A stretch of 64,000 nt of DNA from the NCBI RefSeq assembly GCF_003426815.1, contig NZ_QKYK01000016.1:54329-118328 (forward strand), read 5' to 3'. The stretch is from Desertimonas flava. Lineage in GTDB: Bacteria > Actinomycetota > Acidimicrobiia > Acidimicrobiales > Ilumatobacteraceae. The notes under the pieces are model-generated. The model had not been told where the DNA came from. It saw nothing but the letters and a program-made list of their open reading frames with translations, and ran no database searches. Both the position numbers and the translations under genes were made by a program. Position 1 is the first letter of the stretch, and every line of letters starts with the position of its first letter. Positions 1 through 9,378 of this stretch are shown in pieces.

Positions 1-1
1 C

Positions 2-2692
2 CTCGCCCTCGGTCGGCATCGCGAGGCGGTCCCGGCGCTGCATGCGGCCAGCGAGGACGCACCGCTGCGGGAGCGGAGGTGGGGACTGCTGGCGACCGCG
101 CTCTACCGGAGCGGCCGCCAGGCCGACGCGCTCCGGGCCATCGCCGACGTCCGGTCCCGTCTGCTCGACGAGCTCGGCCTGGACATCAGCCCCGACCTCC
201 GGACGCTGGAACGACGCATCCTCGACCAGGATCCGGCGCTGGCGCACCACGCCCACGCCCACGCCGGCAGCGCGTCGGCGCCCACCGTCGTCACGGAGGC
301 TCCGCCCACCACGGAACCCACGGCCGAGCGGGCCGCCGCCGCCCCTGCCGGCCCCGATCAGGCGACCGGCAACGAGCCATCGACGGACCGGCCACCGCGC
401 GTCGTCGGCCGCCAGCGCGAGTGGCGAGAGCTGGTGGCCGCGCTCGACCGCGCCGAGCGCGGCTCGACGCAGCTCGTGCTCCTCGAGGGCGAGGCCGGCA
501 TCGGCAAATCGACGCTGCTCGAGGCCCTCGCCCAGTACGCCACGCAGCGCGGCTGGCGACAGGCGACCGGCCGCTGTGTCGAGGCCGGGCTCGCCCCGTC
601 CCTGTGGCCGGCGCTCGAGATCGTCCGCGATCTCGTCGATGGAGGGACTCCCCCGGACGCGGCCACCAATCCGCTCGTGCAGTTGATCGTCGACGACGTC
701 CGCCCGTCCGCGCCTACCTCGGTCGAGCTCGTCACGTCGTTCGTCGAACTGCTCGACGCGCTCGGATCCGGTCCTCTGCTCGTGATCCTCGACGACGTCC
801 ACTGGGCCGACCGGGCGACGCTGGACGTGCTGAACGTCGCTGCGCAACGGCTCGGTCAGCGCCCCGTCGTGATCGTCGCCGCCTTCCGTCCGCCGGGCGA
901 GATCCCCGGCAGCCAGCTCACCGAGACGCTCGGGCGCCTGCGGCGCCTCCCGGCACTGACGTCGGTCGTCGTCTCGCCGCTCGAGGTCGACGAGGTCGCC
1001 GAGCTGATGACCCAGACCAGCGGCGCCACGCCCGACAGCGAGCTGGCCGCGCACGTCCGTGCCCGGGCGGGCGGGAACCCGCTGTTCGTCGTCGAGTTGG
1101 CCCGGCTCGCCGGTGAGCGGGGCGTGGCCGGCCCGACGAACGTCCCCGACGCCATTCGCGACGTGGTGCGCGAGCGCCTGGCCCGCCTGCCCGAGCGGGC
1201 GACGGCCGAGCTCGAGATCGCCGCCGTGCTCGGCGAGCGCTTCCAGCTCCAGACCGTCATCGCGGCGAGCGATCGCTCCGCAGACGACTGCCTCGATGCT
1301 CTCGATGCCGCGATCGTCACCCGCATCATCGTTCCGGACGGCCCGGACTACCGCTTCGCCCACGCGTTGGTGCGCGATGCGGTGCTCGCAGATCTCAGCC
1401 CGGTGCGTCGGCAACGGCTCCACGCCGCGGTCGCCGACGCCATCGCCGCGACGCTCGGCGACGGGCCGAGCACCGCCGAGCCGATCGCCCACCACCGGCT
1501 CGCCGCCCGCGCCGTGCTCGACCCGGTCCTCGTCGCCGAGGCCCTCGTCGCTGCTGCCGATGTGGCGCGTTGGAAGAACGCGCTCGACGACGGGGAGTGG
1601 TTCGCCGAGCAGGCACTCGAGGTGCTGGAGGGTGCCCGACGAGGCCCCGGGCGACTGCGCGCCGAGGTCAACGCCGTCGAGGCGATCATCTCGGTGTCGT
1701 ACCGGCGCGGCGAGTCGGCGGCCGACGGGCTCGTCGATCGCATCGGCCAGATCGCGACCCGTTCGCGAAGCGAGTCGGTGGCCGCCCTGGTGCTGTTCCT
1801 GCGCTTCGGGGAGATCGACGATGTCGCCCATGTGACCGAGGTGCAGTCCGTCGTCGCCGAGGCGCGCGAGCTGGCGGCCCGGGCCACCGAGCCGTACGCC
1901 GTGGTGACCCTGGCCTACCTGCTCGCGTCCTGGTCGCTGCTGATCGGCGACCCGGTCTCGGCCGTCGCCGAATGCCGGCGCGGTTTCGCCGCCACGGGGA
2001 GCGCCACACCGGACGACCCGCCCGAACACGTCCCGCTCGTCCTGCTCCCGCTCATCGCCGGGATGGCCGAGGCCCTCACCGGCGACGCCGACTCGGCGCG
2101 CGTCCAGGTGAACCGGCGGATGCGCGCGTGGCTGGCCCGCCGCAGCGAGGTGGACGACATCGGCGAGCAGAACGTCACGTTCTCAGCGGCCCTCATCGAG
2201 GCCGTGCTCGGCGATCCCGAGCGCTTGATCGCCCGCGTCGCCGGGTATTCGGCGGTGGGGTCGGCGGGGCTGTTCCCCGAGCAGGACGCGTCGGTCGAGC
2301 TGCTCATCACGTGGGCCGAATCGTCGTTGGGCCGCCCAGGTGAGCTCGACCGCGCCGACCGCGCGATGGCCACCCTCGACGCCGGACCCGATCTCGTGCT
2401 CGTGGCCGCCATGCGGAGCTTCCACGCCTCGGCGGCGATGGCCGCCGGCGACCCACGGTGCGTGGACATGCTCGCCGATGCCCGGTCGGAGGCCGAAAGG
2501 CGCGGCGAGGTGTGGTGGCTGGCCGAGATCGTCCGCCTCCAGGCCCTCGCCGACGCCCGCTTCGGTGATGGGGCCCGGGTCAACGACCTGCTCGACGAGG
2601 CAGCCGCCATCGCCGGTGACCAGCGGGCTTCGCTGCTGTCGGCTCGTGTCGACGACACCCGGGCCCGGTTGGCCGCAGCGACTCGGGCCTGA
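2..2692 (+). CDS. AfsR/SARP-like regulator, BTAD plus AAA ATPase (5' end missing)
   Basis: Open in frame from the first bases, so the N-terminal DNA-binding part lies outside the window. The first ~75 visible codons read as the end of a bacterial transcriptional activator (BTAD) domain, with the typical ALYRSGRQADAL and LDELGLDISPDLRTLE stretches. An Ala/Pro/Thr linker follows, then an AAA/STAND-type ATPase with Walker A GEAGIGKS near 490-513 and Walker B LLVILDDVHWAD near 778-810. The rest is helical, TPR-like sequence to the stop. No LuxR HTH is seen at the C-terminus. The family comprises ATP-dependent transcriptional activators of secondary metabolism or other operons; the target here is unknown. 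Confidence 0.85.
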   Translation, partial: LALGRHREAVPALHAASEDAPLRERRWGLLATALYRSGRQADALRAIADVRSRLLDELGLDISPDLRTLERRILDQDPALAHHAHAHAGSASAPTVVTEAPPTTEPTAERAAAAPAGPDQATGNEPSTDRPPRVVGRQREWRELVAALDRAERGSTQLVLLEGEAGIGKSTLLEALAQYATQRGWRQATGRCVEAGLAPSLWPALEIVRDLVDGGTPPDAATNPLVQLIVDDVRPSAPTSVELVTSFVELLDALGSGPLLVILDDVHWADRATLDVLNVAAQRLGQRPVVIVAAFRPPGEIPGSQLTETLGRLRRLPALTSVVVSPLEVDEVAELMTQTSGATPDSELAAHVRARAGGNPLFVVELARLAGERGVAGPTNVPDAIRDVVRERLARLPERATAELEIAAVLGERFQLQTVIAASDRSADDCLDALDAAIVTRIIVPDGPDYRFAHALVRDAVLADLSPVRRQRLHAAVADAIAATLGDGPSTAEPIAHHRLAARAVLDPVLVAEALVAAADVARWKNALDDGEWFAEQALEVLEGARRGPGRLRAEVNAVEAIISVSYRRGESAADGLVDRIGQIATRSRSESVAALVLFLRFGEIDDVAHVTEVQSVVAEARELAARATEPYAVVTLAYLLASWSLLIGDPVSAVAECRRGFAATGSATPDDPPEHVPLVLLPLIAGMAEALTGDADSARVQVNRRMRAWLARRSEVDDIGEQNVTFSAALIEAVLGDPERLIARVAGYSAVGSAGLFPEQDASVELLITWAESSLGRPGELDRADRAMATLDAGPDLVLVAAMRSFHASAAMAAGDPRCVDMLADARSEAERRGEVWWLAEIVRLQALADARFGDGARVNDLLDEAAAIAGDQRASLLSARVDDTRARLAAATRA

Positions 2693-2758
2693 GCGCGTCT
2701 CCCCTGGTCACGGCGGCGTCGACCCGCCTGCAACCGCGCGCCCAGCCGGCTGCAAGGA

Positions 2759-2789
2759 GTCCGGGTGATGGTTGACCCGACACCCGGAC
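2759..2789. promoter_or_regulatory. 9-bp inverted repeat, hairpin or operator
   Basis: GTCCGGGTG at 2759-2767 and CACCCGGAC at 2781-2789 form a perfect 9-bp inverted repeat with a 13-base loop. It lies between the AfsR-like gene (stop 2692) and the hemerythrin-like gene (ATG 2823). It could end the first transcript or be an operator for the second; a TTGACC element at 2772-2777 sits inside the loop. No T-run follows. Confidence 0.45.
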
Positions 2790-2822
2790 GATCCACGCCG
2801 GGACCGCGAAGGAGACCACGCC

Positions 2823-3593
2823 ATGATCCAGTCACCCGACCTCTCGCACCTCGCCACGGCGATCGGTGACGAGCGCATGCTCGCTCGTGCGGAGGCCGCG
2901 CACACGTCACCTCGCGCCACGAGGTCCGACGACCGCCCGACCGGATGCGACGTCGGTGACTACCTCGCCATCCACGGCGTGATCCGGCGGGCCACCCGCG
3001 CGCTGCGGTTGGCCACGGCCCCGGGCCGTGTCGTCGACGCTCGGACGGCGGAGGCCCTGCGCACGTACTGGACGGGCTACGCCATGGACCTGCACGGACA
3101 TCACACCGTCGAGGACACGATCTTCTTCCCCGCGCTCGCCGAACGCGATCCGAGCGTCTCCGCCGAGCTCGTTCGCAGCGATGGCGATCACGCCGAGCTC
3201 GACGAGCTGATCTCGATGGGGCATGCCGCGTTCGGGGCCATCGAGGCCGGTGACGACCTCGCCGCCGCCCACGACCTGATGGTCCGCCTCGAGCGGCTGA
3301 TGACCGAACACCTCGACTTCGAGGACGCCGACTTCCTCCCCCGATTCGCCCGCTTGTTCGATCAGTCCGAGTACGACGCCATGCACCAGCGTGCGGTCAA
3401 GTCGTCGACGTCGCTCAAGCACCTGGCGTTCGTCGTCCCGTTCATCGCCACCTGGATCGCCCCCGACGCGTGGCGGTCGCTGTGGTCGACCGCACCGCTG
3501 CCCCTACGTGTGGTCTACCGGTTGACGAAGCGCCGCCACGCTCGTCTGGTGCGGACGGTGTTCGGTCCCGTTCTCGCCGAGGCGCTCGCCTGA
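2823..3593 (+). CDS. Hemerythrin-like (HHE) domain protein
   Basis: 256 residues. Histidine/acid metal-binding pattern of the HHE fold: HGHHTVED followed by FFPAL, then GDHAELDEL, then EHLDFEDADFLPRF. These are expected to bind a di-iron centre for oxygen, NO or iron handling; the exact role is unknown. A C-terminal segment rich in Trp and aromatics (VVPFIATWIAPDAW) may sit at the membrane. ATG 2823 is chosen because GAAGGAG at 2808-2814 lies 8 bases upstream; an in-frame upstream start at 2772 has no ribosome site. Its end is 21 bases from the convergent menA stop. Confidence 0.85.
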   Translation: MIQSPDLSHLATAIGDERMLARAEAAHTSPRATRSDDRPTGCDVGDYLAIHGVIRRATRALRLATAPGRVVDARTAEALRTYWTGYAMDLHGHHTVEDTIFFPALAERDPSVSAELVRSDGDHAELDELISMGHAAFGAIEAGDDLAAAHDLMVRLERLMTEHLDFEDADFLPRFARLFDQSEYDAMHQRAVKSSTSLKHLAFVVPFIATWIAPDAWRSLWSTAPLPLRVVYRLTKRRHARLVRTVFGPVLAEALA

Positions 3594-3614
3594 CGTTCCG
3601 GCCGGACCGGCACC

Positions 3615-4484
3615 TCAGGCGCCGATCGCGAGTCCGAGGGTGACGAACAACCCGAAGATGAGCTGGGTCCGACCGGTTTCGCCGAGCACCGGGATGAGGT
3701 CCTTGCCGCTCGCGCCGCCGTGGATGCGGCGCACGGCAGGGACGGCGAACGGCGCGGCAGCGAGACCGAGGAGGGCGGCGGGACGCCACACGACGGCGCC
3801 GATCACCACGAGCACGAACGTGGCGGCGACGAGCGCCGTGTAGAACACGCGGGTCCGGGCGTCACCGAGGCGGACGGCGAGTGTTCGTTTGCCGGCGACG
3901 GTGTCGGTGGGGATGTCGCGCAGATTGTTGACGACGAGCAGGGCGCAGATGATCGACCCGGCGGCACAGCCCATCGTCACGCTGACCCCGGTGATCTTCT
4001 CGACCGCCGCGTACGTCGTGCCGCACGTGGCCACGAGGCCGAAGAACGTGAACACGAACAGTTCACCGAGGCCGAGGTAGCCGTAGGGCTTCGGGCCTCC
4101 CGTGTAGCCCCACGCAGCGGCGACGGCGACGACGCCCACGGCGATGAGCCACCACGACGTCGCCGCGGCGAGGGCGACGCCGGCCACACCGGCGGCGGCG
4201 AACGCGAGCAGGGCCGCCCGTTTCACCTCGCCGGGACGGGCGAGACCGGAGGCGACGAGGCGCACGGGTCCGACGCGCACGTCGTCGGTGCCGCGGACTC
4301 CGTCCGAGTAGTCGTTGGCGTAGTTCACCCCCACTTGGAGGGCCAGGCTGACCACCAGGGCGGCGCCGACGCGCCACCACTCGATCGGGCCGTGGCCCGC
4401 CGCACAACCGGCGCCGATGGCCACGGGGACGACGGCGGCGGGGAGGGTGCGGGGGCGGGCGCCGACCACCCAACGATTCGTCAT
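3615..4484 (-). CDS. menA: 1,4-dihydroxy-2-naphthoate polyprenyltransferase MenA
   Basis: 289 residues, a normal length for MenA. This integral membrane UbiA-family enzyme attaches the polyprenyl chain to dihydroxynaphthoate in menaquinone synthesis. The first aspartate-rich motif reads NDYSDGVRGTDD; the second conserved region reads NNLRDIPTDTVAGKRT followed by LAVRLGDAR. Several hydrophobic segments span the rest. ATG 4484 gives the family-typical N-terminus (MTNRWVVGARPRTLPA). The gene is divergent from menE with only 51 bases between the two starts, so both promoters share that gap and menaquinone steps are probably co-controlled. Confidence 0.93.
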   Translation of the reverse strand: MTNRWVVGARPRTLPAAVVPVAIGAGCAAGHGPIEWWRVGAALVVSLALQVGVNYANDYSDGVRGTDDVRVGPVRLVASGLARPGEVKRAALLAFAAAGVAGVALAAATSWWLIAVGVVAVAAAWGYTGGPKPYGYLGLGELFVFTFFGLVATCGTTYAAVEKITGVSVTMGCAAGSIICALLVVNNLRDIPTDTVAGKRTLAVRLGDARTRVFYTALVAATFVLVVIGAVVWRPAALLGLAAAPFAVPAVRRIHGGASGKDLIPVLGETGRTQLIFGLFVTLGLAIGA

Positions 4485-4535
4485 GCGAGCGCCATGATGG
4501 TTTCCCCTCCCGGTCGCTGGCAAGATCATCGGCGA

Positions 4536-5741
4536 ATGAGCCCACGACTCGTCGCCATCGATCTGCCCGGCGGCCCCGCGTTCGTGACCGCATTGCAGCG
4601 GGTCTGGGACGCCGGCGACGTGGCCTTCCCCGTCGAGCAGCGTCTCCCGCCGGCCGCCCGCGACGTGCTCCTCGCCGCCATCGGTCCCGACGCCGTCGTC
4701 GATTCCGACGACCCCGACACGACCATCCCGATGCACGACGCGAGCGAACGCCGGTCGCCGCGGGCCCCGCTCGAGGAGGGCGACGCCCTGGTCATGGCCA
4801 CGAGCGGCTCGACAGGCACTCCCAAGGGTGTGGTGCTCACACACGACGCCGTCGCCGCATCGGCGGTGGCGACCTCCGCCCGGCTGGGCCGAGCCGATGA
4901 CGACCACTGGCTCGCCTGCCTACCGTTGTCGCACATCGGCGGGCTCGCCGTGGTCACCCGGGCACTGACGCTGGGGACGCGTCTCACCGTGCACGATCGG
5001 TTCGACGCCGGCGCAGTGGCGGCCGCCGCCGCGTCCGGCGCGACGCTCGTGTCACTCGTGAAGACCGCCCTCGCCCGCGTGGACGCGGCGACCTTCCGAG
5101 TCATCGTCGTCGGCGGCGCCCCGGCCCCCGAGCACCGGGCGCAGAACGTGGTGGCCACCTACGGCCTGACCGAGACGGGATCGGGGGTGGTGTATGACGG
5201 ACGGCCGCTCGACGGCGTGGAGGTGCGCATCGCCGAGTCCGGCGAGATCCACCTGCGCGGCCCGATGCTGCTGCGCGCCTATCGCGACGGTACCGACCCC
5301 AAGGTTGGCGGGTGGCTCCCCACGGGGGACCAGGGCCGATGGAACGACGACGGCAGTCTCCACGTGATCGGGCGGCGCGGCGACATGATCATCACCGGCG
5401 GCGAGAACGTCTGGCCCGAGCCGGTGGAAGCCGTGCTGCGTTCGCACCCGCTCGTGGCCGACGTGGCGGTCGCCGGCACCGACGATGCGGAGTGGGGACA
5501 GGCCGTCACCGCCTTCGTGGTGCCGTCCGGGCCGACGCCGCCGACCCTCGAGGCGCTCCGAGACGCCGTGAAGGCGCAACTCCCTCCCTACTGCGCGCCC
5601 CAACGCCTCGAGCTGGTGACGGCGATCCCCCGGACCTCCCTCGGCAAACCGCGGCGGTCGGCGCTGGTCAGCGCGCCCAGCGCCGCGGGCGGAGGGGGAG
5701 GACCACGGCATCGGGAAGGGCGTCACGCTCAGCCGGGGTGA
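4536..5741 (+). CDS. menE: o-succinylbenzoate-CoA ligase MenE
   Basis: 401 residues, on the short side for an acyl-adenylate synthetase but typical of compact actinobacterial MenE. It activates o-succinylbenzoate with ATP and CoA in menaquinone synthesis. The AMP-binding P-loop ATSGSTGTPKGVVLTH, the YGLTETGSG motif, the GWLPTGDQGRW hinge region and the C-terminal lysine motif RTSLGKPRR are all present. The reading frame is open far upstream, but the conserved protein begins at ATG 4536 (MSPRLVAID), opposite menA. The 3' end runs 74 bases into the convergent whiB-like gene. Confidence 0.9.
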   Translation: MSPRLVAIDLPGGPAFVTALQRVWDAGDVAFPVEQRLPPAARDVLLAAIGPDAVVDSDDPDTTIPMHDASERRSPRAPLEEGDALVMATSGSTGTPKGVVLTHDAVAASAVATSARLGRADDDHWLACLPLSHIGGLAVVTRALTLGTRLTVHDRFDAGAVAAAAASGATLVSLVKTALARVDAATFRVIVVGGAPAPEHRAQNVVATYGLTETGSGVVYDGRPLDGVEVRIAESGEIHLRGPMLLRAYRDGTDPKVGGWLPTGDQGRWNDDGSLHVIGRRGDMIITGGENVWPEPVEAVLRSHPLVADVAVAGTDDAEWGQAVTAFVVPSGPTPPTLEALRDAVKAQLPPYCAPQRLELVTAIPRTSLGKPRRSALVSAPSAAGGGGGPRHREGRHAQPG

Positions 5742-5952
5742 GCCCGCCCCACACGCCGAGACGCTCGTCGGCGGCCAGCGCCTCGTCGAGGCACCGGGCC
5801 CGGTGCGAGCACTTGGCGCACAGCCGCTTGCCGCGGGCGAACTGCGCCTCCTCGAACCACCACTCCGGATTGCCGTTCGTGCACGCCGGGTCGCCGAGCT
5901 CGACGACTTCGGCACGGGGAAACTGGACCACAACGCTCATGACGCCGACCAT
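5668..5952 (-). CDS. WhiB-family iron-sulfur transcriptional regulator
   Basis: 94 residues. The four cysteines that bind the [4Fe-4S] cluster are C24, C45, C48 and C54 (CAKCSHRARC), followed by the GVWGGLTPAER turn and a basic tail (RPRRWAR) that contacts DNA. WhiB proteins are confined to Actinobacteria and their phages. An alternative start at ATG 5940 (MSVVVQF) is equally plausible and neither has a strong ribosome site. The last 25 codons overlap the menE 3' end on the other strand. The subfamily (WhiB1/2/7) was not assigned. Confidence 0.92.
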   Translation of the reverse strand: MVGVMSVVVQFPRAEVVELGDPACTNGNPEWWFEEAQFARGKRLCAKCSHRARCLDEALAADERLGVWGGLTPAERDALPDAVVLPLRPRRWAR

Positions 5953-6057
5953 AGAGATGGGGTGTCACAGAGTTCCCGGGCCTGACGGTCACTGGCAATA
6001 CCGCGGGTCGCGACAGCGTTGATGCTTGCACTCGCAACTATCAGGAGATCGCAGATC

Positions 6058-7113
6058 ATGCAGCATCAACTCGAGATCGGTGTCGACACGTTCGGCGACG
6101 TCACGGTCGACGAGAACGGCCAGGCCAACAGCGACGCCCAGGTCATCCGCGAAGTGGTCGCCGAAGGTGTGCTCGCCGATTCGGTCGGTCTCGACTTCAT
6201 CGGCATCGGGGAGCATCACCGGGCCGACTTCGCCGTGTCGGCTCCCGAGATCGTCATGGCGGCGATCGCCGCCCGCACGGAGCGGATCCATGTCGGCTCG
6301 GCGGTCACGGTGCTCAGTTCCGACGATCCCGTTCGCGTGTATCAGCGCTTCGCCACCGTCGACGCGATCTCGGGCGGCCGGGCCGAGGTGATCCTCGGAC
6401 GGGGCTCGTTCACCGAGTCGTTCCCGCTGTTCGGCTACGACCTCGACCGGTACGAAGAGCTCTTCTCGGACAAGATCGACCTGTTCAGCGTGCTGCGCCG
6501 CGAAGGCCCGATCGAGTGGGCGGGTACCACCCGGGCGCCGATCCACGGCCTCGAGGTACATCCCAGGACCGAGTCGGGCTCGCTCACCACCTGGGTCGGC
6601 GTCGGTGGCTCGCCCGAGTCCGTGGTGAGGGCGGCGCACTACGGCCTGCCGCTCATGCTGGCGATCATCGGCGGTGACAGCGCCCGCTTCCGCCCGTACG
6701 TCGACCTCTACCACCGTGCGCTCGACGAGTTCGGCCAACCCCGGCTCCCGGTCGGCGTCCACTCCCCTGGCCACGTCGCCCCGACGGACGAGGAGGCCCG
6801 TGAGGAGCTGTGGCCGCACTTCCGCGAGTCGCGGAACCGCATCGGGGCCGAGCGCGGCTGGGGCCCGACGTCCCGCGACGAGTTCGAGCGCCTCGCCGGG
6901 CCGACGGGCGCGCTCTACGTCGGCTCGCCCGAGACCGTCGCCCGCAAGATCGCCGACACGGCCCGCACGCTCGAGCTCACCCGCTTCGACCTCAAGTACA
7001 GCAACGGCACGCTCCCCCACGCCGCCAAGTCCCGCAGCATCGAGCTGATGGGCACGCAGGTCCGCCCACTCGTCGACGAACTGCTCGCCGACGACCTCGT
7101 CCCAGCGAGGTGA
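6058..7113 (+). CDS. LLM class flavin-dependent oxidoreductase
   Basis: 351 residues with a luciferase-like TIM barrel. The opening IGVDTFGDVTVDENG and the stretches DFIGIGEHH, GRAEVILGRGSF and VGVGGSPES resemble the LLM_2I7G-type subgroup. Such enzymes use FMN or F420; the substrate is unknown. ATG 6058 is preceded by AGGAG at 6043-6047, which decides the start against an upstream in-frame ATG. It is convergent with the SDR gene, with a strong hairpin between them. Confidence 0.85.
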   Translation: MQHQLEIGVDTFGDVTVDENGQANSDAQVIREVVAEGVLADSVGLDFIGIGEHHRADFAVSAPEIVMAAIAARTERIHVGSAVTVLSSDDPVRVYQRFATVDAISGGRAEVILGRGSFTESFPLFGYDLDRYEELFSDKIDLFSVLRREGPIEWAGTTRAPIHGLEVHPRTESGSLTTWVGVGGSPESVVRAAHYGLPLMLAIIGGDSARFRPYVDLYHRALDEFGQPRLPVGVHSPGHVAPTDEEAREELWPHFRESRNRIGAERGWGPTSRDEFERLAGPTGALYVGSPETVARKIADTARTLELTRFDLKYSNGTLPHAAKSRSIELMGTQVRPLVDELLADDLVPAR

Positions 7114-7118
7114 GCGCC

Positions 7119-7151
7119 CCTGACGGGATGGGCCCGGCACATCCCGTCAGG
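7119..7151. terminator. Bidirectional hairpin terminator
   Basis: CCTGACGGGATG at 7119-7130 and CATCCCGTCAGG at 7140-7151 make a perfect 12-bp stem with a 9-base loop. It sits between two convergent stops (7113 and 7159), the expected place for a two-way terminator. It has no T-run, as is usual in GC-rich actinobacteria. Confidence 0.75.
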
Positions 7152-7158
7152 TCGGACG

Positions 7159-7920
7159 TCAGTGGGCGGACGCGACCCCGGCGCCGCCGTCGATCACGTA
7201 GGTCTCGCCGGTGATCCAGCTCGCCGCGTCGCTGACGAGGAACGTCGTCAGGTTGGCGATGTCGGCGGGGTCACCCAAGCGCTTCGTCGGCAGGCGTGCC
7301 GCCAGCGACTCGCCGAAGTTCTCCACGAGCAGGGCGGCGAAGTCGGTCTCGACGAGGCCCGGCGCAACGCCGACGACACGTGTGGGCCCGAGCTCGGACG
7401 CCAGCTGTCGCGTCATGTGGATGACCGCCGCCTTGGTGATGTTGTAGACACCGAGCCCGAACTCGGCGCGCAAACCGCCGACGGAGGCGACGTTGACGAT
7501 GACCCCTGGCTTGTCCTTCAAGGCGGCGTTCCATGCCTCCTTGCTCCAGAACAACGGCGCCCGCACGTTGACCTCGAACGTCTTGTCGTAACGGCCCTCG
7601 TCGATGTCGAGCGAGGCCCCGAAGTGCGGGTTCGTGGCTGCGTTGTTGACGAGGATGTCGAGCCCGCCGAACCGCTCGATCGTGGCGGCGACACACGCCT
7701 TGGCCGCCTCGAGGTTGCCGGCGTTGGCGGCGAACACGTCGACGTCGCCGGCGGCACCCGACTCGCGGATCTCGGCCGCGGCCGCCTCCAGCTGGTCCTG
7801 CTTGCGCGAGCTCAACATGACATTGGCGCCCGACGCGGCGAACTGCTTGGCGATCGCCTTACCGATGCCCTTCGACGCTCCGGTCACCAGCGCTGTCTTG
7901 CCCTCGAGTGAGATCTGCAT
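7159..7920 (-). CDS. SDR family oxidoreductase
   Basis: 253 residues, a classical short-chain dehydrogenase/reductase. NAD(P)-binding TGASKGIG is near the N-terminus. NNAAT, the Ser region (NVASVGG) and the catalytic YNITK follow, and the GETYVIDGGAG tail is typical. The substrate is unknown; related proteins act on 3-oxoacyl or alcohol substrates. ATG 7920 (MQISLEGKTALVTG) is preferred over an in-frame upstream start at 7950, which adds only a non-conserved leader. Confidence 0.88.
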   Translation of the reverse strand: MQISLEGKTALVTGASKGIGKAIAKQFAASGANVMLSSRKQDQLEAAAAEIRESGAAGDVDVFAANAGNLEAAKACVAATIERFGGLDILVNNAATNPHFGASLDIDEGRYDKTFEVNVRAPLFWSKEAWNAALKDKPGVIVNVASVGGLRAEFGLGVYNITKAAVIHMTRQLASELGPTRVVGVAPGLVETDFAALLVENFGESLAARLPTKRLGDPADIANLTTFLVSDAASWITGETYVIDGGAGVASAH

Positions 7921-7986
7921 GGCCGCGAACGTACCGGCCCGATCGTCCACGGAACCGGTCGGACCGCCGGGCGGTGCCGGACGGCG

Positions 7987-9378
7987 TCAGGAGCCGTGAT
8001 CGGCGTCGGCGTGCTCGTTGACCGTCGGGCCGGAGCGCGACGGGTCGTCCTCGGGCACGTAGGTGATGCGCACGGACCGGATGCGGCGTCCGTCGAGTTC
8101 GGCCACCGCGAACCGCCAGCCCTCGTGGAACACCGCCTCGCCAACCTCGGGCACGTGGCCCAGAGTGCCGAAGATGAACCCACCGACGCTGTCCCAGTCC
8201 TCATCTGGCAGTTTCAGGTCGAGCAGTTCCGACAGGTCGCCGACCGGCGTCCCGCCGGCGACCACGTAGTCGCCGTTGGGCTGGCGCTGCACGTCCTGCT
8301 CCTCCACGTCGTACTCGTCGACGATCTCGCCGACCAGCTCCTCGAGACAGTCCTCGAGGGTGACGAGGCCGGCGACGCCGCCGTACTCGTCGGCGACGAT
8401 CGCCAGATGGAACTTGCCGGTCTGCATCTCGCGCATCAGCTGACGCACCGGCTTGTTCTCGGGGACGAAGCGCACCGGTCGGGCGAGGTCGAGCACCGGT
8501 TCGTCGCCCCGGCCCTCACGCTCGGAGCGGATGAGGTCCTTGGTGTAAGCGAGGCCGACGATGTCGTCGCCGTCGGACGCGTACACCGGCAGACGGCTCA
8601 CCCCGTTGGCGATCGCCATGTCGAGCGCCGCCGTCACGGTGGCGTCGTTGTCGATGATGAGCATGTCCGGGCGGGGCACCATCACCTCGCGGGCCACGGT
8701 GTCGCCGAACTCGATGATGCTCTCGATGAGCTGGCGTTCCTCGTCCTCGATCACCTCGTCCTCGGCCGCCGCGCCGACGATGCCGAGCAGTTCTTGCTCG
8801 CTCACGAACGGGCCCTGCTTCAGACCCTTGCCGGGGATCAACACGTTGGTGAGCGAGATCAGCCCGCGGCTGACGAAGCGCAGCGGCGGGAACGACACGA
8901 GCCAGTCGGTGAGGCGGGACGTGAGCAGCGCGGCCCGCTCGGCCGAGAGCACGGCCCACGTCTTCGGCATCGCCTCGGTGATGACGAAGAACACGATGAC
9001 GTTGAGGATGAAGCCAACGATGATCCCCGTGGGGCCGAAGAGGCTGTCGGCGAGCAGCGTGACGAGGAACGACTGCCCCATCTGCAGCACGGTGACCGTG
9101 ACGAGCAACGGGTTGATGAACCGTTCCGGGTTGGTGACGAGCCGGAGTAGGGCGGCCGATGACTTCGTCCCGGTCGAGTCGGCGATCGCCTGCGCCTTGA
9201 CCCTCGAGATGCGGTTCAGCGATGTCTCGGCGATGGCGAGGAAGGCCAGGACGAACAGGCTGAGGATGATCCCGACGAGCATCAAGAAGTCCGCCGACGA
9301 GAATCCCCCGCCGCTGTCTCCGGACGCGTTGGCGGTCGGCTCGGCGGCCGCGACGAGCAAGCCGATGGACGCGATCAT
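7987..9378 (-). CDS. CNNM/CorC-type membrane protein (DUF21, CBS pair, CorC_HlyC)
   Basis: 463 residues. An N-terminal membrane DUF21 domain occupies roughly residues 30-200 with four hydrophobic spans. A CBS-domain pair follows (MVPRPDMLIIDNDATV, then PVRFVPENKPV), and a C-terminal CorC_HlyC domain ends near residue 440. The family is linked to Mg/Co efflux and magnesium homeostasis. It is last in a phoH-ybeY-corC operon: its ATG overlaps the ybeY stop as ATGA at 9375-9378, so translation is probably coupled. Confidence 0.9.
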   Translation of the reverse strand: MIASIGLLVAAAEPTANASGDSGGGFSSADFLMLVGIILSLFVLAFLAIAETSLNRISRVKAQAIADSTGTKSSAALLRLVTNPERFINPLLVTVTVLQMGQSFLVTLLADSLFGPTGIIVGFILNVIVFFVITEAMPKTWAVLSAERAALLTSRLTDWLVSFPPLRFVSRGLISLTNVLIPGKGLKQGPFVSEQELLGIVGAAAEDEVIEDEERQLIESIIEFGDTVAREVMVPRPDMLIIDNDATVTAALDMAIANGVSRLPVYASDGDDIVGLAYTKDLIRSEREGRGDEPVLDLARPVRFVPENKPVRQLMREMQTGKFHLAIVADEYGGVAGLVTLEDCLEELVGEIVDEYDVEEQDVQRQPNGDYVVAGGTPVGDLSELLDLKLPDEDWDSVGGFIFGTLGHVPEVGEAVFHEGWRFAVAELDGRRIRSVRITYVPEDDPSRSGPTVNEHADADHGS

